NCBI RefSeq assembly: GCF_036634195.1
Contig: NZ_JAZIFY010000001.1
Coordinates: 5,218,501 to 5,282,500, forward strand
Direction of reading: 5' to 3'
Source: Streptomyces sp. P9-A4
Lineage (GTDB): Bacteria > Actinomycetota > Actinomycetes > Streptomycetales > Streptomycetaceae
Length of the DNA stretch: 64,000 nucleotides
A program made the position numbers and the translations under genes. Below are positions 13,519-20,932 of this stretch, piece after piece (the first letter of the stretch is position 1; each line of letters starts with the position of its first letter). The notes beneath the pieces were generated by a model. It had not been told where the DNA came from and ran no database searches. It saw only the letters and a program-made list of their open reading frames with translations.

Positions 13519-14172
13519 TTAAACCCCCAACTCCTGTGCCAGGACCGCCGCTTGCACCCTGCTCCGTAGCGCCAGCTTGCCCAGCACCTTGCTGACGTGT
13601 GTCTTCACCGTCGCCTCCGCCATGTCGAGCCGTACCGCGATCTCCGCGTTCGACAGCCCCTGGCCCAGCGTCGAGAGCACCTCCCGCTCCCGGGGCGTCA
13701 GCGCGTCGAGCACGGCGGGATCCGTCCCCCCCGAGACCCGCACCGGACGGCCCGCCGCCGCGAACTCCGCGATCAGCCGCCGGGTCACCGCGGGCGCGAT
13801 CAGCCCCTCGCCGCGCGCCACCGTCCGTACCGCCTCGATCAGCTCCCGGGCGTCCGCGTTCTTGAGCAGGAAGCCCGAGGCGCCCGCCCGCAGCGCCCCG
13901 AAGACGTACTCGTCCAGATCGAAGGTGGTCAGTACGAGGACGTCCGCGAGTCCCTCCGCGACCACGATCCCGGTCGCCGTCACCCCGTCCATCCGGGGCA
14001 TCTGCACATCCATCAGGACCAGGTCCGGGCGCAGTTCGCGCGCCAGCTCCACCGCCCGCTCGCCGTCCGCCGCCTCTCCGACCACCTCGATGTCCGGCGC
14101 GCTCCCCAGGATGAGCACCAGCCCCGCCCGTACCGCGGACTGGTCCTCCGCCACCACCACCCGCACCGTCAT
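13519..14172 (-). CDS. NarL/LuxR-type response regulator
   Basis: A DNA-binding response regulator of 217 residues. The receiver domain (1-120) has the acidic pair at residues 9-11, phosphoacceptor Asp-55 in LVLMDVQMPRMDG, Thr in VLTTFD and the conserved lysine in FLLKNA. The C-terminal LuxR-type helix-turn-helix (about 150-212) has LTPREREVL and VKTHVSKVLGKL. Its start overlaps the stop of the upstream sensor kinase by four bases, so the pair is co-translated. It is adjacent to, but reads toward, the chitinase promoter on the same strand. Whether it controls the chitinase is not shown. Confidence 0.9.
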   Translation of the reverse strand: MTVRVVVAEDQSAVRAGLVLILGSAPDIEVVGEAADGERAVELARELRPDLVLMDVQMPRMDGVTATGIVVAEGLADVLVLTTFDLDEYVFGALRAGASGFLLKNADARELIEAVRTVARGEGLIAPAVTRRLIAEFAAAGRPVRVSGGTDPAVLDALTPREREVLSTLGQGLSNAEIAVRLDMAEATVKTHVSKVLGKLALRSRVQAAVLAQELGV

Positions 14173-15416
14173 GCCCGCTCCTCGTCGCTCGCGGCCACGG
14201 GCAGCTCCGCCCGGACCCGCCATCGTCTGTGTCCCTCGTGGTCCGTGACCGGCCCCGCCTCGAAGACGCCGTCGAGCAGCGCCACCCGCTCCCGCATCCC
14301 CACCAGACCGGCCCCCGAACCGGGAGCCGTCGGACCGGGGCGCTCCCCGTACGGACTCGTCACCTCGACCGTCAGGGCGTCGGGAGCCCGGCCGAGCAGC
14401 ACCCGGACCTCGCCGGGAGCGGCGTGCTTGAGCGCGTTCGTCAGGGACTCCTGCACGATCCGGTACGCGGCCAGCTCGACCGGCGCCGGGAGGCCCGCGT
14501 CGCTCCCCCGGCCGTCGTCGAGGACCAGTACGAGACCGCTCGGCCGGGCGTTCGCCCGCGCCTGGCCGACCAGCGCGTCCAGACCGGCGAGGGTGGGCGC
14601 GGCGGCCGGCTCCTTGTCCCCGCTGCTGTCCCTGAGGAGGCCGATCAGCCGTCGCATCTCCGCCAGGCCCGCCACGCTGTTCTCCCGGATCACGGTCAGC
14701 GCCTGCCGGGTGGTGGCCGGTTCGTCGAGCGAGAGCGCGGCCGTGGAGTGGATGGCGATCGCGGAGAGGTGGTTGGCGACCATGTCGTGCAGCTCGCGCG
14801 CCATCCGGGCCCGCTCGGCCGCCACCGCCTGCACCCGGTCCATCTCGGCCAGCAGCGCCGTCTGTTCGGCCCGCAGCCGGGCGGCCTCCGCGGCCTCCCG
14901 GTGGTTGCGGACGATGGCGCCGGTCATGGCGGGCAGGAAGGAGACCATGCCCGTGATCACCCCGACGAGCAGGGCCAGCGCGTTCTGCCACCAGACGAGG
15001 AAGCCGATCGTCACCGCGACCGTGATCAGCCCGGTCGTATAGGGGACGCGGCGGGCCTGGGCGGGCGGTCCGTACACCACGGCGGCGTAGACGATGTCCG
15101 TGAACATCAGGACGGTGACCAGGTTCCCGTTGGTGAACTGGTCCGCGATGATCGCGAGCGTGCCCACGGTCAGCGCCGCCCGCGGCATCGTCCGGCGCCC
15201 GGCCTCGCAGGCGCTCATCACCGCGAGCGGCACCAGCGCCGCCCACCGCTGGTCGAAGACGCGGTCGTCGGTCGTGTACAGCCCGAAGGACCACAGGAGC
15301 AGCCCGACCGCGAGCCCCGAGAGGGCGATGAGCAGGTCGACGCGGTGCGGGCGGGGGATCGGGGTCGGGCGGGGGGTCGTCACCGGGCGGGGGAGTGTCA
15401 CGCTCTCATCCAACAC
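14169..15416 (-). CDS. NarL-family sensor histidine kinase (HisKA_3)
   Basis: This 415-residue membrane sensor kinase has a Pro-rich N-terminus and several hydrophobic segments (about residues 27-45, 60-70, 80-115 and 128-165). It continues into a linker coiled coil and the HisKA_3 dimerisation motif ERARMARELHDMVANHLSAI, with phosphorylated His-210. The HATPase domain at the C-terminus has AAYRIVQESLTNALKHA and GAGLVGMRERVALLDG. No extracellular sensor domain of any size is seen, so the signal is probably membrane-linked. It is translationally coupled to its response regulator. Confidence 0.88.
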   Translation of the reverse strand: MLDESVTLPRPVTTPRPTPIPRPHRVDLLIALSGLAVGLLLWSFGLYTTDDRVFDQRWAALVPLAVMSACEAGRRTMPRAALTVGTLAIIADQFTNGNLVTVLMFTDIVYAAVVYGPPAQARRVPYTTGLITVAVTIGFLVWWQNALALLVGVITGMVSFLPAMTGAIVRNHREAAEAARLRAEQTALLAEMDRVQAVAAERARMARELHDMVANHLSAIAIHSTAALSLDEPATTRQALTVIRENSVAGLAEMRRLIGLLRDSSGDKEPAAAPTLAGLDALVGQARANARPSGLVLVLDDGRGSDAGLPAPVELAAYRIVQESLTNALKHAAPGEVRVLLGRAPDALTVEVTSPYGERPGPTAPGSGAGLVGMRERVALLDGVFEAGPVTDHEGHRRWRVRAELPVAASDEERA

Positions 15417-15553
15417 GGCCCGACCTGCCGGGACCTCCTCGTCCGGGCCGATCCCCGCCTCCGTCGAAGGATGTAGGCGTACGTCGTCACCGGCGACGAC
15501 GAAACCCGGCCGGTCCCACGGGACGCTGGAGGGGAACCGAGAGGGGAACCGCC

Positions 15554-16228
15554 GTGATCGTCACGCTGATCGTCGTCTGCGAGGTCGGCTTCTGGGTCCT
15601 GCTGGCCGCCGGCCTCGCCACCCGCTATCTGCTGAAGATGCCCCGGGCGGGTATGGCCCTGCTGCTGTGCGAACCGCTCCTGGAGATCGTTCTCCTCGTC
15701 GCCACCGCGATCGACCTCAAGAACGGCGCCGACCCCAGCTGGGAGCACGGCCTCGCCGCCCTCTACATCGGCTACACCGTCGGCCACGGCCACCGCACCG
15801 TGAAGTGGCTCGACGGGCACGCGGCCCACCGTCTCGGCGGGGCGCCGCCGCCCGCGAAGCCGCCGCGCCACGGGATGGCCCGTGCCCGCCACGAGGGCGC
15901 GGTCTGGGTGGGCAGCGTGGTCGCCGCGGCCGTCGCCTCGGCACTGCTGCTCCTGGCAGCCTGGTACGTCGGCGGCGACGGGGACACCGACGGTCTCTAC
16001 GGCTGGATCTTCGTCGCCTGGCGGGCGGCGGGCATCCACGGCCTGATCGCGCTCAGCTACGCGATCTGGCCGAAGAAGGCCCCGGTCGGCGAACGGGTCG
16101 GCGAGCCGCCCGTCGAGCCGCCCGCCGCGCCCGCCGGGCGTCGGACGTCAGCGGTCCCCGCCGGGGACCCAGAGCACGTCCCCGACCTCCTTGTTCGCCG
16201 TCCGGGCAAGGATGAAGAGCAGGTCTGA
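15554..16228 (+). CDS. Small integral membrane protein of unknown function
   Basis: A 224-residue protein with four clear hydrophobic segments: VTLIVVCEVGFWVLLAAGLA at the N-terminus, then about 39-57, a pair around 118-138, and 150-175. The C-terminus is a Pro/Arg-rich tail. The GTG at 15554 has GAGGGG eight bases upstream; the longer frame from 15395 overlaps the kinase gene start and encodes Arg/Pro-rich low-complexity residues, so it is rejected. The last 81 bases overlap the convergent adenosyltransferase gene. I do not recognise a functional family. Confidence 0.7.
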   Translation: MIVTLIVVCEVGFWVLLAAGLATRYLLKMPRAGMALLLCEPLLEIVLLVATAIDLKNGADPSWEHGLAALYIGYTVGHGHRTVKWLDGHAAHRLGGAPPPAKPPRHGMARARHEGAVWVGSVVAAAVASALLLLAAWYVGGDGDTDGLYGWIFVAWRAAGIHGLIALSYAIWPKKAPVGERVGEPPVEPPAAPAGRRTSAVPAGDPEHVPDLLVRRPGKDEEQV

Positions 16229-16720
16229 CAGACGGTTGAGGTACGTGGCCGTCAGGGCGTTCATCGTCTCGCCGTGCACTTCGAGGGCCGCCCAGGTGGA
16301 GCGCTCCGCCCGCCGGACCACCGTGCACGCCTGGTGCAGCAGGGCCGCCCCGGGCGTGCCGCCCGGCAGGATGAAGGAGCGCAGCTTGTCGAGCTCCTCG
16401 AGGAAGAGGTCGCAGTCCGCCTCCAGCTTGTCGACGTAACCCTGCTCGACCCGGAGCGGCGGGTACTTGGGGTCCTCCACCACCGGAGTGCAGAGGTCCG
16501 CGCCCACGTCGAACAGGTCGTTCTGGACGCGGACGAGGACCTTCACGACCTCCTCGCCGAGCTGCCCGAGGGCGATCGCCGTGCCGATGGCGGCGTTCGC
16601 CTCGTTGGCGTCGGCGTAGGCCGAGATCCGCAGATCCGTCTTGGCGGTCCGGCTCATGTCGCCGAGGGCCGTGGTGCCCTGGTCGCCGGTACGGGTGTAG
16701 ATGCGCGTCAGATTGACCAT
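16148..16720 (-). CDS. PduO-type cob(I)alamin adenosyltransferase
   Basis: This enzyme adds the adenosyl group to cob(I)alamin to make coenzyme B12, the cofactor of acyl-CoA mutases such as IcmA at 51432. The 190-residue protein starts MVNLTRIYTRTGDQGTTALG, containing the PduO ATP-binding N-terminal motif. It carries SAYADANEANAAIG, the RVQNDLFDVGADL helix and the CTVVRRAER motif with ATP-contacting arginine and glutamate. It fits the ATP:cobalamin PduO family of helical-bundle trimers. It overlaps the convergent membrane protein gene by 81 bases. Confidence 0.93.
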   Translation of the reverse strand: MVNLTRIYTRTGDQGTTALGDMSRTAKTDLRISAYADANEANAAIGTAIALGQLGEEVVKVLVRVQNDLFDVGADLCTPVVEDPKYPPLRVEQGYVDKLEADCDLFLEELDKLRSFILPGGTPGAALLHQACTVVRRAERSTWAALEVHGETMNALTATYLNRLSDLLFILARTANKEVGDVLWVPGGDR

Positions 16721-16733
16721 GGGTCCAGCCTAG

Positions 16734-17486
16734 TTAGGCACCGGCGCTCCGGAACGTGCGTGTGCCGACCGTCACGGCGACCGCCGTCAGTCCGAGGGCG
16801 ACGAGCACCCCGTACAGCATGGCCGGGGTCGTGTAGTGGCCGATGTACGCCTCCCGGACCGCGTCCACCAGATAGCGGAACGGCATGAGGTGCGAGACCA
16901 CGTCGAGCCAGCCGGGGGCGAGGGCCATCGGCAGCATCAGCCCCGAGAGCAGCATCGACGGCATCGCGAGCGTGTTGATCGCGGGGCCGAACTCCTGCGG
17001 GGTGCGCAGTTTGAGGGCCAGCGCGTACGAGAGCGAGGCGAGCGCGGCGGAGAGCAGGGCCACGAAGCCGAAGCCCATGAGGATCCCGGCGACCGGTGCC
17101 CGCAGGCCCATCGGGATCGCGACCAGGACGAGCAGGACCGCCTGGAAGACGAAGAGCGTGGCGTCCCGCAGGACCCGGCCGAGCAGCAGGGCGAGCCGGC
17201 TCACCGGGGTGACCCGCATCCGGTCCAGCACGCCCCAGTTCTTCTCCATGATGATCGAGAAGCCGGCGAACGAGGCGCCGAAGAGGCCGAGCTGCAGCAG
17301 CAGGCCGGGGACGAGGATCTGCCAGGAGTCGCCCTCGCGGCCCAGCGGGAGGCCGGTGAGCAGCGGTCCGAAGAAGAACAGGTAGAGCAGCGGCATCAGG
17401 GCGCCGAAGAAGATCTGGAACGGGGAGCGCATGGTCTGGCGGATGTAGCGCCCGAAGAGCAGCGCGGTGTCGTGGAGCAGCATCAC
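16734..17486 (-). CDS. ABC-2 type transporter permease
   Basis: A 250-residue permease with six membrane segments of the ABC-2 (DrrB-like) type. The central motif region (ALKLRTPQEFGPAINTLAMPSMLLSG) is the typical ABC-2 signature. It is encoded seven bases downstream of the ATPase gene and forms an exporter with it. Drug, lipid or peptide export are all possible and the sequence does not decide. Confidence 0.88.
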   Translation of the reverse strand: MMLLHDTALLFGRYIRQTMRSPFQIFFGALMPLLYLFFFGPLLTGLPLGREGDSWQILVPGLLLQLGLFGASFAGFSIIMEKNWGVLDRMRVTPVSRLALLLGRVLRDATLFVFQAVLLVLVAIPMGLRAPVAGILMGFGFVALLSAALASLSYALALKLRTPQEFGPAINTLAMPSMLLSGLMLPMALAPGWLDVVSHLMPFRYLVDAVREAYIGHYTTPAMLYGVLVALGLTAVAVTVGTRTFRSAGA

Positions 17487-17493
17487 GGGTCTC

Positions 17494-18267
17494 CTAGACC
17501 GCTACGGGAGTGGTGTCGACGGGGGCCGGGCCGCGGCCGGTGACGGCGAGGAAGGCCTCCTGGAGGGTGCTCACGCCGTGCGCGGCCTTGAGTCCCGCGG
17601 GGCTGTTCTCGGCGACGACCGTGCCCTTGTCCACGATCACGAGCCGGTCGGCGAGGGCGTCGGCCTCGTCGAGGTAGTGGGTGGTGAGGACGACGGTGGT
17701 GCCGTGCTCGTCGCGCAGCCGCCGCACCAGGGCCCAGAGGTCGGCGCGGCTGCCGGGGTCGAGACCGGTCGTCGGCTCGTCGAGGAAGAGGACCTCGGGG
17801 CGGTGGGTGAGCCCCATCGCGAGGTCGAGGCGGCGGCGCTGGCCGCCGGAGAGCGCCGGGGTCTTCCGTTCGAGGAGTTCGGTGAGGCCGAGGTCGGCCG
17901 CGAGCTCCTCGGTGCGTTCGTTCGCGCGCGCCCGGTCGAGGCCGTAGAGCCTGCCCTGCATGACGAGTTCGGAGCGGACGGTCTCCTGGGGGTCGAGGCC
18001 GCCGGACTGGGCGACGTACCCGATGCGCCGGCGTACGGCGGCGGGGTCCCGTACGAGGTCGTGGCCGGCGATGGTGGCGGCGCCGCCGGTGGGCGGCAGG
18101 AGCGTGGTGAGCATGCGGAGGGTGGTCGTCTTGCCGGCGCCGTTGGGGCCGAGGAGGCCGAGGATCTCGCCGGGCCGGACGGTGAGGTCGATTCCGCGGA
18201 CGGCCTCCACGGGGCCGTTCTTCGTGGTGAAGGTCCGGGCGAGCCCGGCCGTACTGATGATGGGCAT
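17494..18267 (-). CDS. ABC exporter ATPase, daunorubicin-resistance (DrrA) type
   Basis: A 257-residue ATPase with Walker A GPNGAGKT at 40-47, signature LSGGQRRRLDLAMG, and Walker B VLFLDEPTTGLDPGS. It energises the permease encoded immediately downstream. The frame is open to 18312, but the ATG at 18267 (MPIISTAGLARTF) is the family start. No Shine-Dalgarno sequence precedes it, and a possible -10 sits six bases upstream, so the transcript may be leaderless. The divergent TetR gene is the likely repressor. Confidence 0.9.
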   Translation of the reverse strand: MPIISTAGLARTFTTKNGPVEAVRGIDLTVRPGEILGLLGPNGAGKTTTLRMLTTLLPPTGGAATIAGHDLVRDPAAVRRRIGYVAQSGGLDPQETVRSELVMQGRLYGLDRARANERTEELAADLGLTELLERKTPALSGGQRRRLDLAMGLTHRPEVLFLDEPTTGLDPGSRADLWALVRRLRDEHGTTVVLTTHYLDEADALADRLVIVDKGTVVAENSPAGLKAAHGVSTLQEAFLAVTGRGPAPVDTTPVAV

Positions 18268-18272
18268 GGCGA

Positions 18273-18349
18273 CTACAAAAACAGAGTCACTGTAATTTTG
18301 CAACGCATCCAAAATTTCAGGGCCACCGAAATTTCAGGGAGCCTAGGAT
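18273..18349. promoter_or_regulatory. Divergent promoter/operator of ABC exporter and TetR gene
   Basis: This 88-base intergenic region is markedly AT-rich. It carries an 11-base direct repeat AAATTTCAGGG at 18312-18322 and 18329-18339 (17-base period). An imperfect inverted repeat ACAG-AGTCA-CTGT lies at 18281-18293. TAGGAT at 18344-18349 is a good -10 for the TetR gene, only six bases before its ATG. TTTGTA (18279-18274, minus strand) may be the -10 for the exporter. Confidence 0.55.
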
Positions 18350-18355
18350 GAGGGC

Positions 18356-18994
18356 ATGGCCGAGGGACTCAGGGAACGCAAGAAGCGCGAGACGAAGCAG
18401 CGGATCTCCGACATCGCGACCGGGCTCTTCCTGGAGCACGGCTTCGTGACCGTGACCGTCGCGGACGTCGCCGAGGCGGCGGACGTCTCCGTCAACACCG
18501 TCTACAACTACTTCCCGGCCAAGGAGGACCTCTTCCTCGACCGGATGGACGGCGTCACCCAGCGCCTCGCCCGGATGATCCGGGGCCGCGACCGGGGCGA
18601 GTCCGCCGCCCGGGCCGTCCTGCGCGAACTCCGCCAGGACATCGGGGCGGTGTCACCCGCGTACGGGCTCATGGACGGCTTCGACGCCTTCATGAACGTC
18701 ATCGAGCACGCCCCCACCCTCAAGGCCCGGCTCTTCCACGTCCAGCAGCAGGTCCACGACGCCGTCGTCGCCACGCTCCGCGAGGAGACCGGCGCGCCCG
18801 CCGAGGACCCGCTGCCGCTGCTCGTCGGCGGGCAGCTCGCCTGGATCGAGAGCACCGTCGTCGGCTACATCACCCGCGCGATGACCGACGGGGCCAGGGC
18901 GAGCACCGTCTCCCGCGAGGCCCTCGTACTCCTCGACGAGATCGAGGAGCTGCTGAGCGACAGGGTGCTCGGCTACGCGGTGCGGGAGAGCTGA
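18356..18994 (+). CDS. TetR-family transcriptional repressor
   Basis: This 212-residue regulator has the N-terminal TetR helix-turn-helix (about residues 9-56: RETKQRISDIATGLFLEHGF, then TVADVAEAADVSVNTVYNYF). A ligand-binding domain of about 150 residues follows. It is divergent from the ABC exporter, the usual arrangement for an autoregulated efflux repressor. The ATG at 18356 lies six bases after a TAGGAT -10, so the mRNA is probably leaderless. Confidence 0.88.
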   Translation: MAEGLRERKKRETKQRISDIATGLFLEHGFVTVTVADVAEAADVSVNTVYNYFPAKEDLFLDRMDGVTQRLARMIRGRDRGESAARAVLRELRQDIGAVSPAYGLMDGFDAFMNVIEHAPTLKARLFHVQQQVHDAVVATLREETGAPAEDPLPLLVGGQLAWIESTVVGYITRAMTDGARASTVSREALVLLDEIEELLSDRVLGYAVRES

Positions 18995-19341
18995 CGCCCG
19001 GCCACCGCCGCCGGCGCGCGGGCCGCGTCCGCCTCCGTGGGGAAGTGGCCGAACGAGATCCGGACGCTGCCCCGGACGCGCTCGGGCGGCGGACCGATCG
19101 CCCCCAGGGCGTGCGAGGGCTCCCGGGCCGAGCTGTTGCGGGCCGAGCCCGTCGGGACGGCCACGCCGGCGACCTCTGGGAGCAGCGGAGCGGGAGCGGT
19201 CCCCGGGGTGTACGGGCGCACGGCGGCAACTCCTCTCGGGCGGCGGGCGCCGGACACGTGCGCTCGACCATTTACCCCCCGAGGGTATGTGGGGACCGTG
19301 TGGGCGCCCGAACGGGGTGCCGCGGGTGTGACGTCCGTCAA
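18973..19341 (-). pseudogene. Decayed C-terminal remnant of a cysteine desulfurase / class V aminotransferase
   Basis: The minus-strand frame (122 codons) contains VPTGSARNSSAREPSHALGA, then GSVRISFGHFPTEADAARA. This order copies the C-terminus of NifS/IscS-type cysteine desulfurases (VSTGSAC..PSHVL..G..GSVRFSLG..TTEADV). The residue equal to the catalytic cysteine is Arg, the large N-terminal PLP domain is absent, and the upstream 55 residues are Pro/Arg-rich with no similarity that I can see. It overlaps the 3' end of the TetR gene by 22 bases. I read it as a gene relic rather than a working gene. Confidence 0.5.
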
Positions 19342-19442
19342 AGAAGGCGTGACGCGCGTTACTTCACGGTCACATGGCGCCCGGAGACCGCTAATCTCCG
19401 CCGGAGAGCCAGAAGTGAACAGGCGTTGAGGGGTGGAACATC

Positions 19443-20291
19443 GTGGCCAGGAAGCTCGCCGTCATCGGGGCCGGACTCATGGGATCCGGCATCGCGCAGG
19501 TCTCGGCACAGGCGGGCTGGGACGTCGTCCTGCGGGACGTCACCGACGCCGCCCTCACCCGCGGTACGGACGGCATCAAGGCCTCGTACGACCGGTTCGT
19601 CGCCAAGGGCAGGCTTGACGCCGCCGACGCCGAGGCCGCCCTCGGCCGCATCACCGCCACCACCGACCTCGAAGCCGTCGCCGACGCGGACGTGATCGTC
19701 GAGGCCGTCTTCGAGAACCTCGACGTCAAGCACGAGATCTTCCGCTCGCTCGACAAGATCGCCAAGGACGGTGCCGTCCTCGCCTCCAACACCTCCGCGA
19801 TCCCGATCACCAAGATCGCCGCGGTCACCGAGCGCCCCGAGGCCGTCGTCGGCGTCCACTTCTTCTCGCCGGTGCCGATGATGCAGCTCGTCGAGCTGGT
19901 CCGCGGCTACAAGACCAGCGACGAGACCCTCGCCACCGCCCGCGCGTTCGCCGAGTCCGTCGGCAAGACCTGCATCGTCGTCAACCGCGACGTCGCCGGC
20001 TTCGTCACCACCCGGCTCATCTCGGCCCTCGTCGTCGAGGCCGCCAAGCTCCACGAGTCGGGCGTCGCCACCGCCGAGGACATCGACATCGCCTGCAAGC
20101 TCGGCTTCGGCCACGCCATGGGCCCGCTCGCCACCGCCGACCTCACCGGCATCGACATCCTGGTGAACGCCGCCAACAACATCTACACCGAGTCCCAGGA
20201 CGAGAAGTTCGCGCCGCCGGAGCTGATGCGCCGGATGGTGGACGCGGGTGACATCGGCCGCAAGAGCGGGCAGGGCTTCTACAAGTACTGA
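19443..20291 (+). CDS. 3-hydroxybutyryl-CoA dehydrogenase
   Basis: This NAD(P)-dependent enzyme interconverts acetoacetyl-CoA and 3-hydroxybutyryl-CoA. The 282 residues include the nucleotide-binding turn GAGLMGSGIAQ (9-19), VIVEAVFENLDVK, the catalytic His region VVGVHFFSPVPMMQLVE, the NRDVAGFVTTRL motif, and the C-terminal domain LGFGHAMGPLATADLTGIDI. The start is a GTG at 19443. It acts in butyrate or ethylmalonyl-CoA type metabolism or fatty acid degradation; thiolase at 37212 supplies its kind of substrate. Confidence 0.92.
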   Translation: MARKLAVIGAGLMGSGIAQVSAQAGWDVVLRDVTDAALTRGTDGIKASYDRFVAKGRLDAADAEAALGRITATTDLEAVADADVIVEAVFENLDVKHEIFRSLDKIAKDGAVLASNTSAIPITKIAAVTERPEAVVGVHFFSPVPMMQLVELVRGYKTSDETLATARAFAESVGKTCIVVNRDVAGFVTTRLISALVVEAAKLHESGVATAEDIDIACKLGFGHAMGPLATADLTGIDILVNAANNIYTESQDEKFAPPELMRRMVDAGDIGRKSGQGFYKY

Positions 20292-20311
20292 GCCGTACCC
20301 GCCACCCCGCC

Positions 20312-20327
20312 TCACCCCGTGGGGTGA
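20312..20327 (+). terminator. Possible terminator after hydroxybutyryl-CoA dehydrogenase gene
   Basis: Seven-base arms TCACCCC and GGGGTGA with a two-base loop GT are followed by ATTTC, lying 20 bases after the stop. The hairpin is short, so termination may be partial. Confidence 0.45.
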
Positions 20328-20417
20328 ATTTCGGTACCGGTTCGCTGACAAGGCGCAACGCTTCTGCTGTCGAGGCAGTCAGTCGTTGTGAAGACGGAGC
20401 ACTCTCGGGGAGCGCAT

Positions 20418-20741
20418 ATGCACATCAGGGGCGACCATGTCGAGCTGGTCGTCGGGGGCCGCCTCGACGTCCGCAGCGCGGCGGACGCCCGTACGGTCCT
20501 GCACTCGGCCGTCGACGACGGAGTCGGCGACCTGGTGCTCGACCTGACCGGACTGGACTCCTGGGACGCCACCGGACTCGGCGTCATCATGGGCGCCCAC
20601 CGGCGGGCCGGCCGCTGCGGCCGGCGCCTCGTCCTGCGCGGAGTGCCGCCCCAGATGCAGCGCCTGCTCGTCGCCACCAAGCTGCACCGCATCCTCGCCA
20701 TCGAGGGCGGCCTCGCGCTGGAGTCCCTGCCCCGCGTGTGA
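20418..20741 (+). CDS. STAS-domain protein, anti-sigma factor antagonist type
   Basis: A 107-residue single-domain STAS protein. The core LVLDLTGLDSWDATGLGVIMG (residues 39-59) is the SpoIIAA-type motif. The position of the phosphorylated serine in SpoIIAA (Asp-Ser-Ser-Gly) reads Asp50-Ala51-Thr52-Gly53 here, so the usual phosphoserine is missing. The ATG at 20418 (MHIRGDH) has GGGGAG five bases upstream and is preferred to the GTG at 20388. No anti-sigma kinase or sigma gene is next to it. The partner is unknown. Confidence 0.82.
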   Translation: MHIRGDHVELVVGGRLDVRSAADARTVLHSAVDDGVGDLVLDLTGLDSWDATGLGVIMGAHRRAGRCGRRLVLRGVPPQMQRLLVATKLHRILAIEGGLALESLPRV

Positions 20742-20836
20742 CGTGCCCTCAGCCAGGTGAAGCAGTGGTGTGAAACAGGCGTCACGCTCAATCCTCACAA
20801 GACCGTGACGTCTTGGTCTCGGGAGCACCCCGGCTG

Positions 20837-20865
20837 TTCCCGGGCGTCCGAGCACGGTCTAGGGT
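20837..20865 (+). promoter_or_regulatory. Putative promoter of the P-loop stalk protein gene
   Basis: TTCCCG at 20837-20842 and TAGGGT at 20860-20865 are separated by 17 bases. TAGGGT is a common Streptomyces -10 sequence. The coding start is 67 bases downstream of the -10. Confidence 0.45.
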
Positions 20866-20932
20866 TCGGTCGCCTGCACATTGACGGAACCACCCGGCGG
20901 GCACCGGACACCGCTTCTTGGGGGCTTGCACC

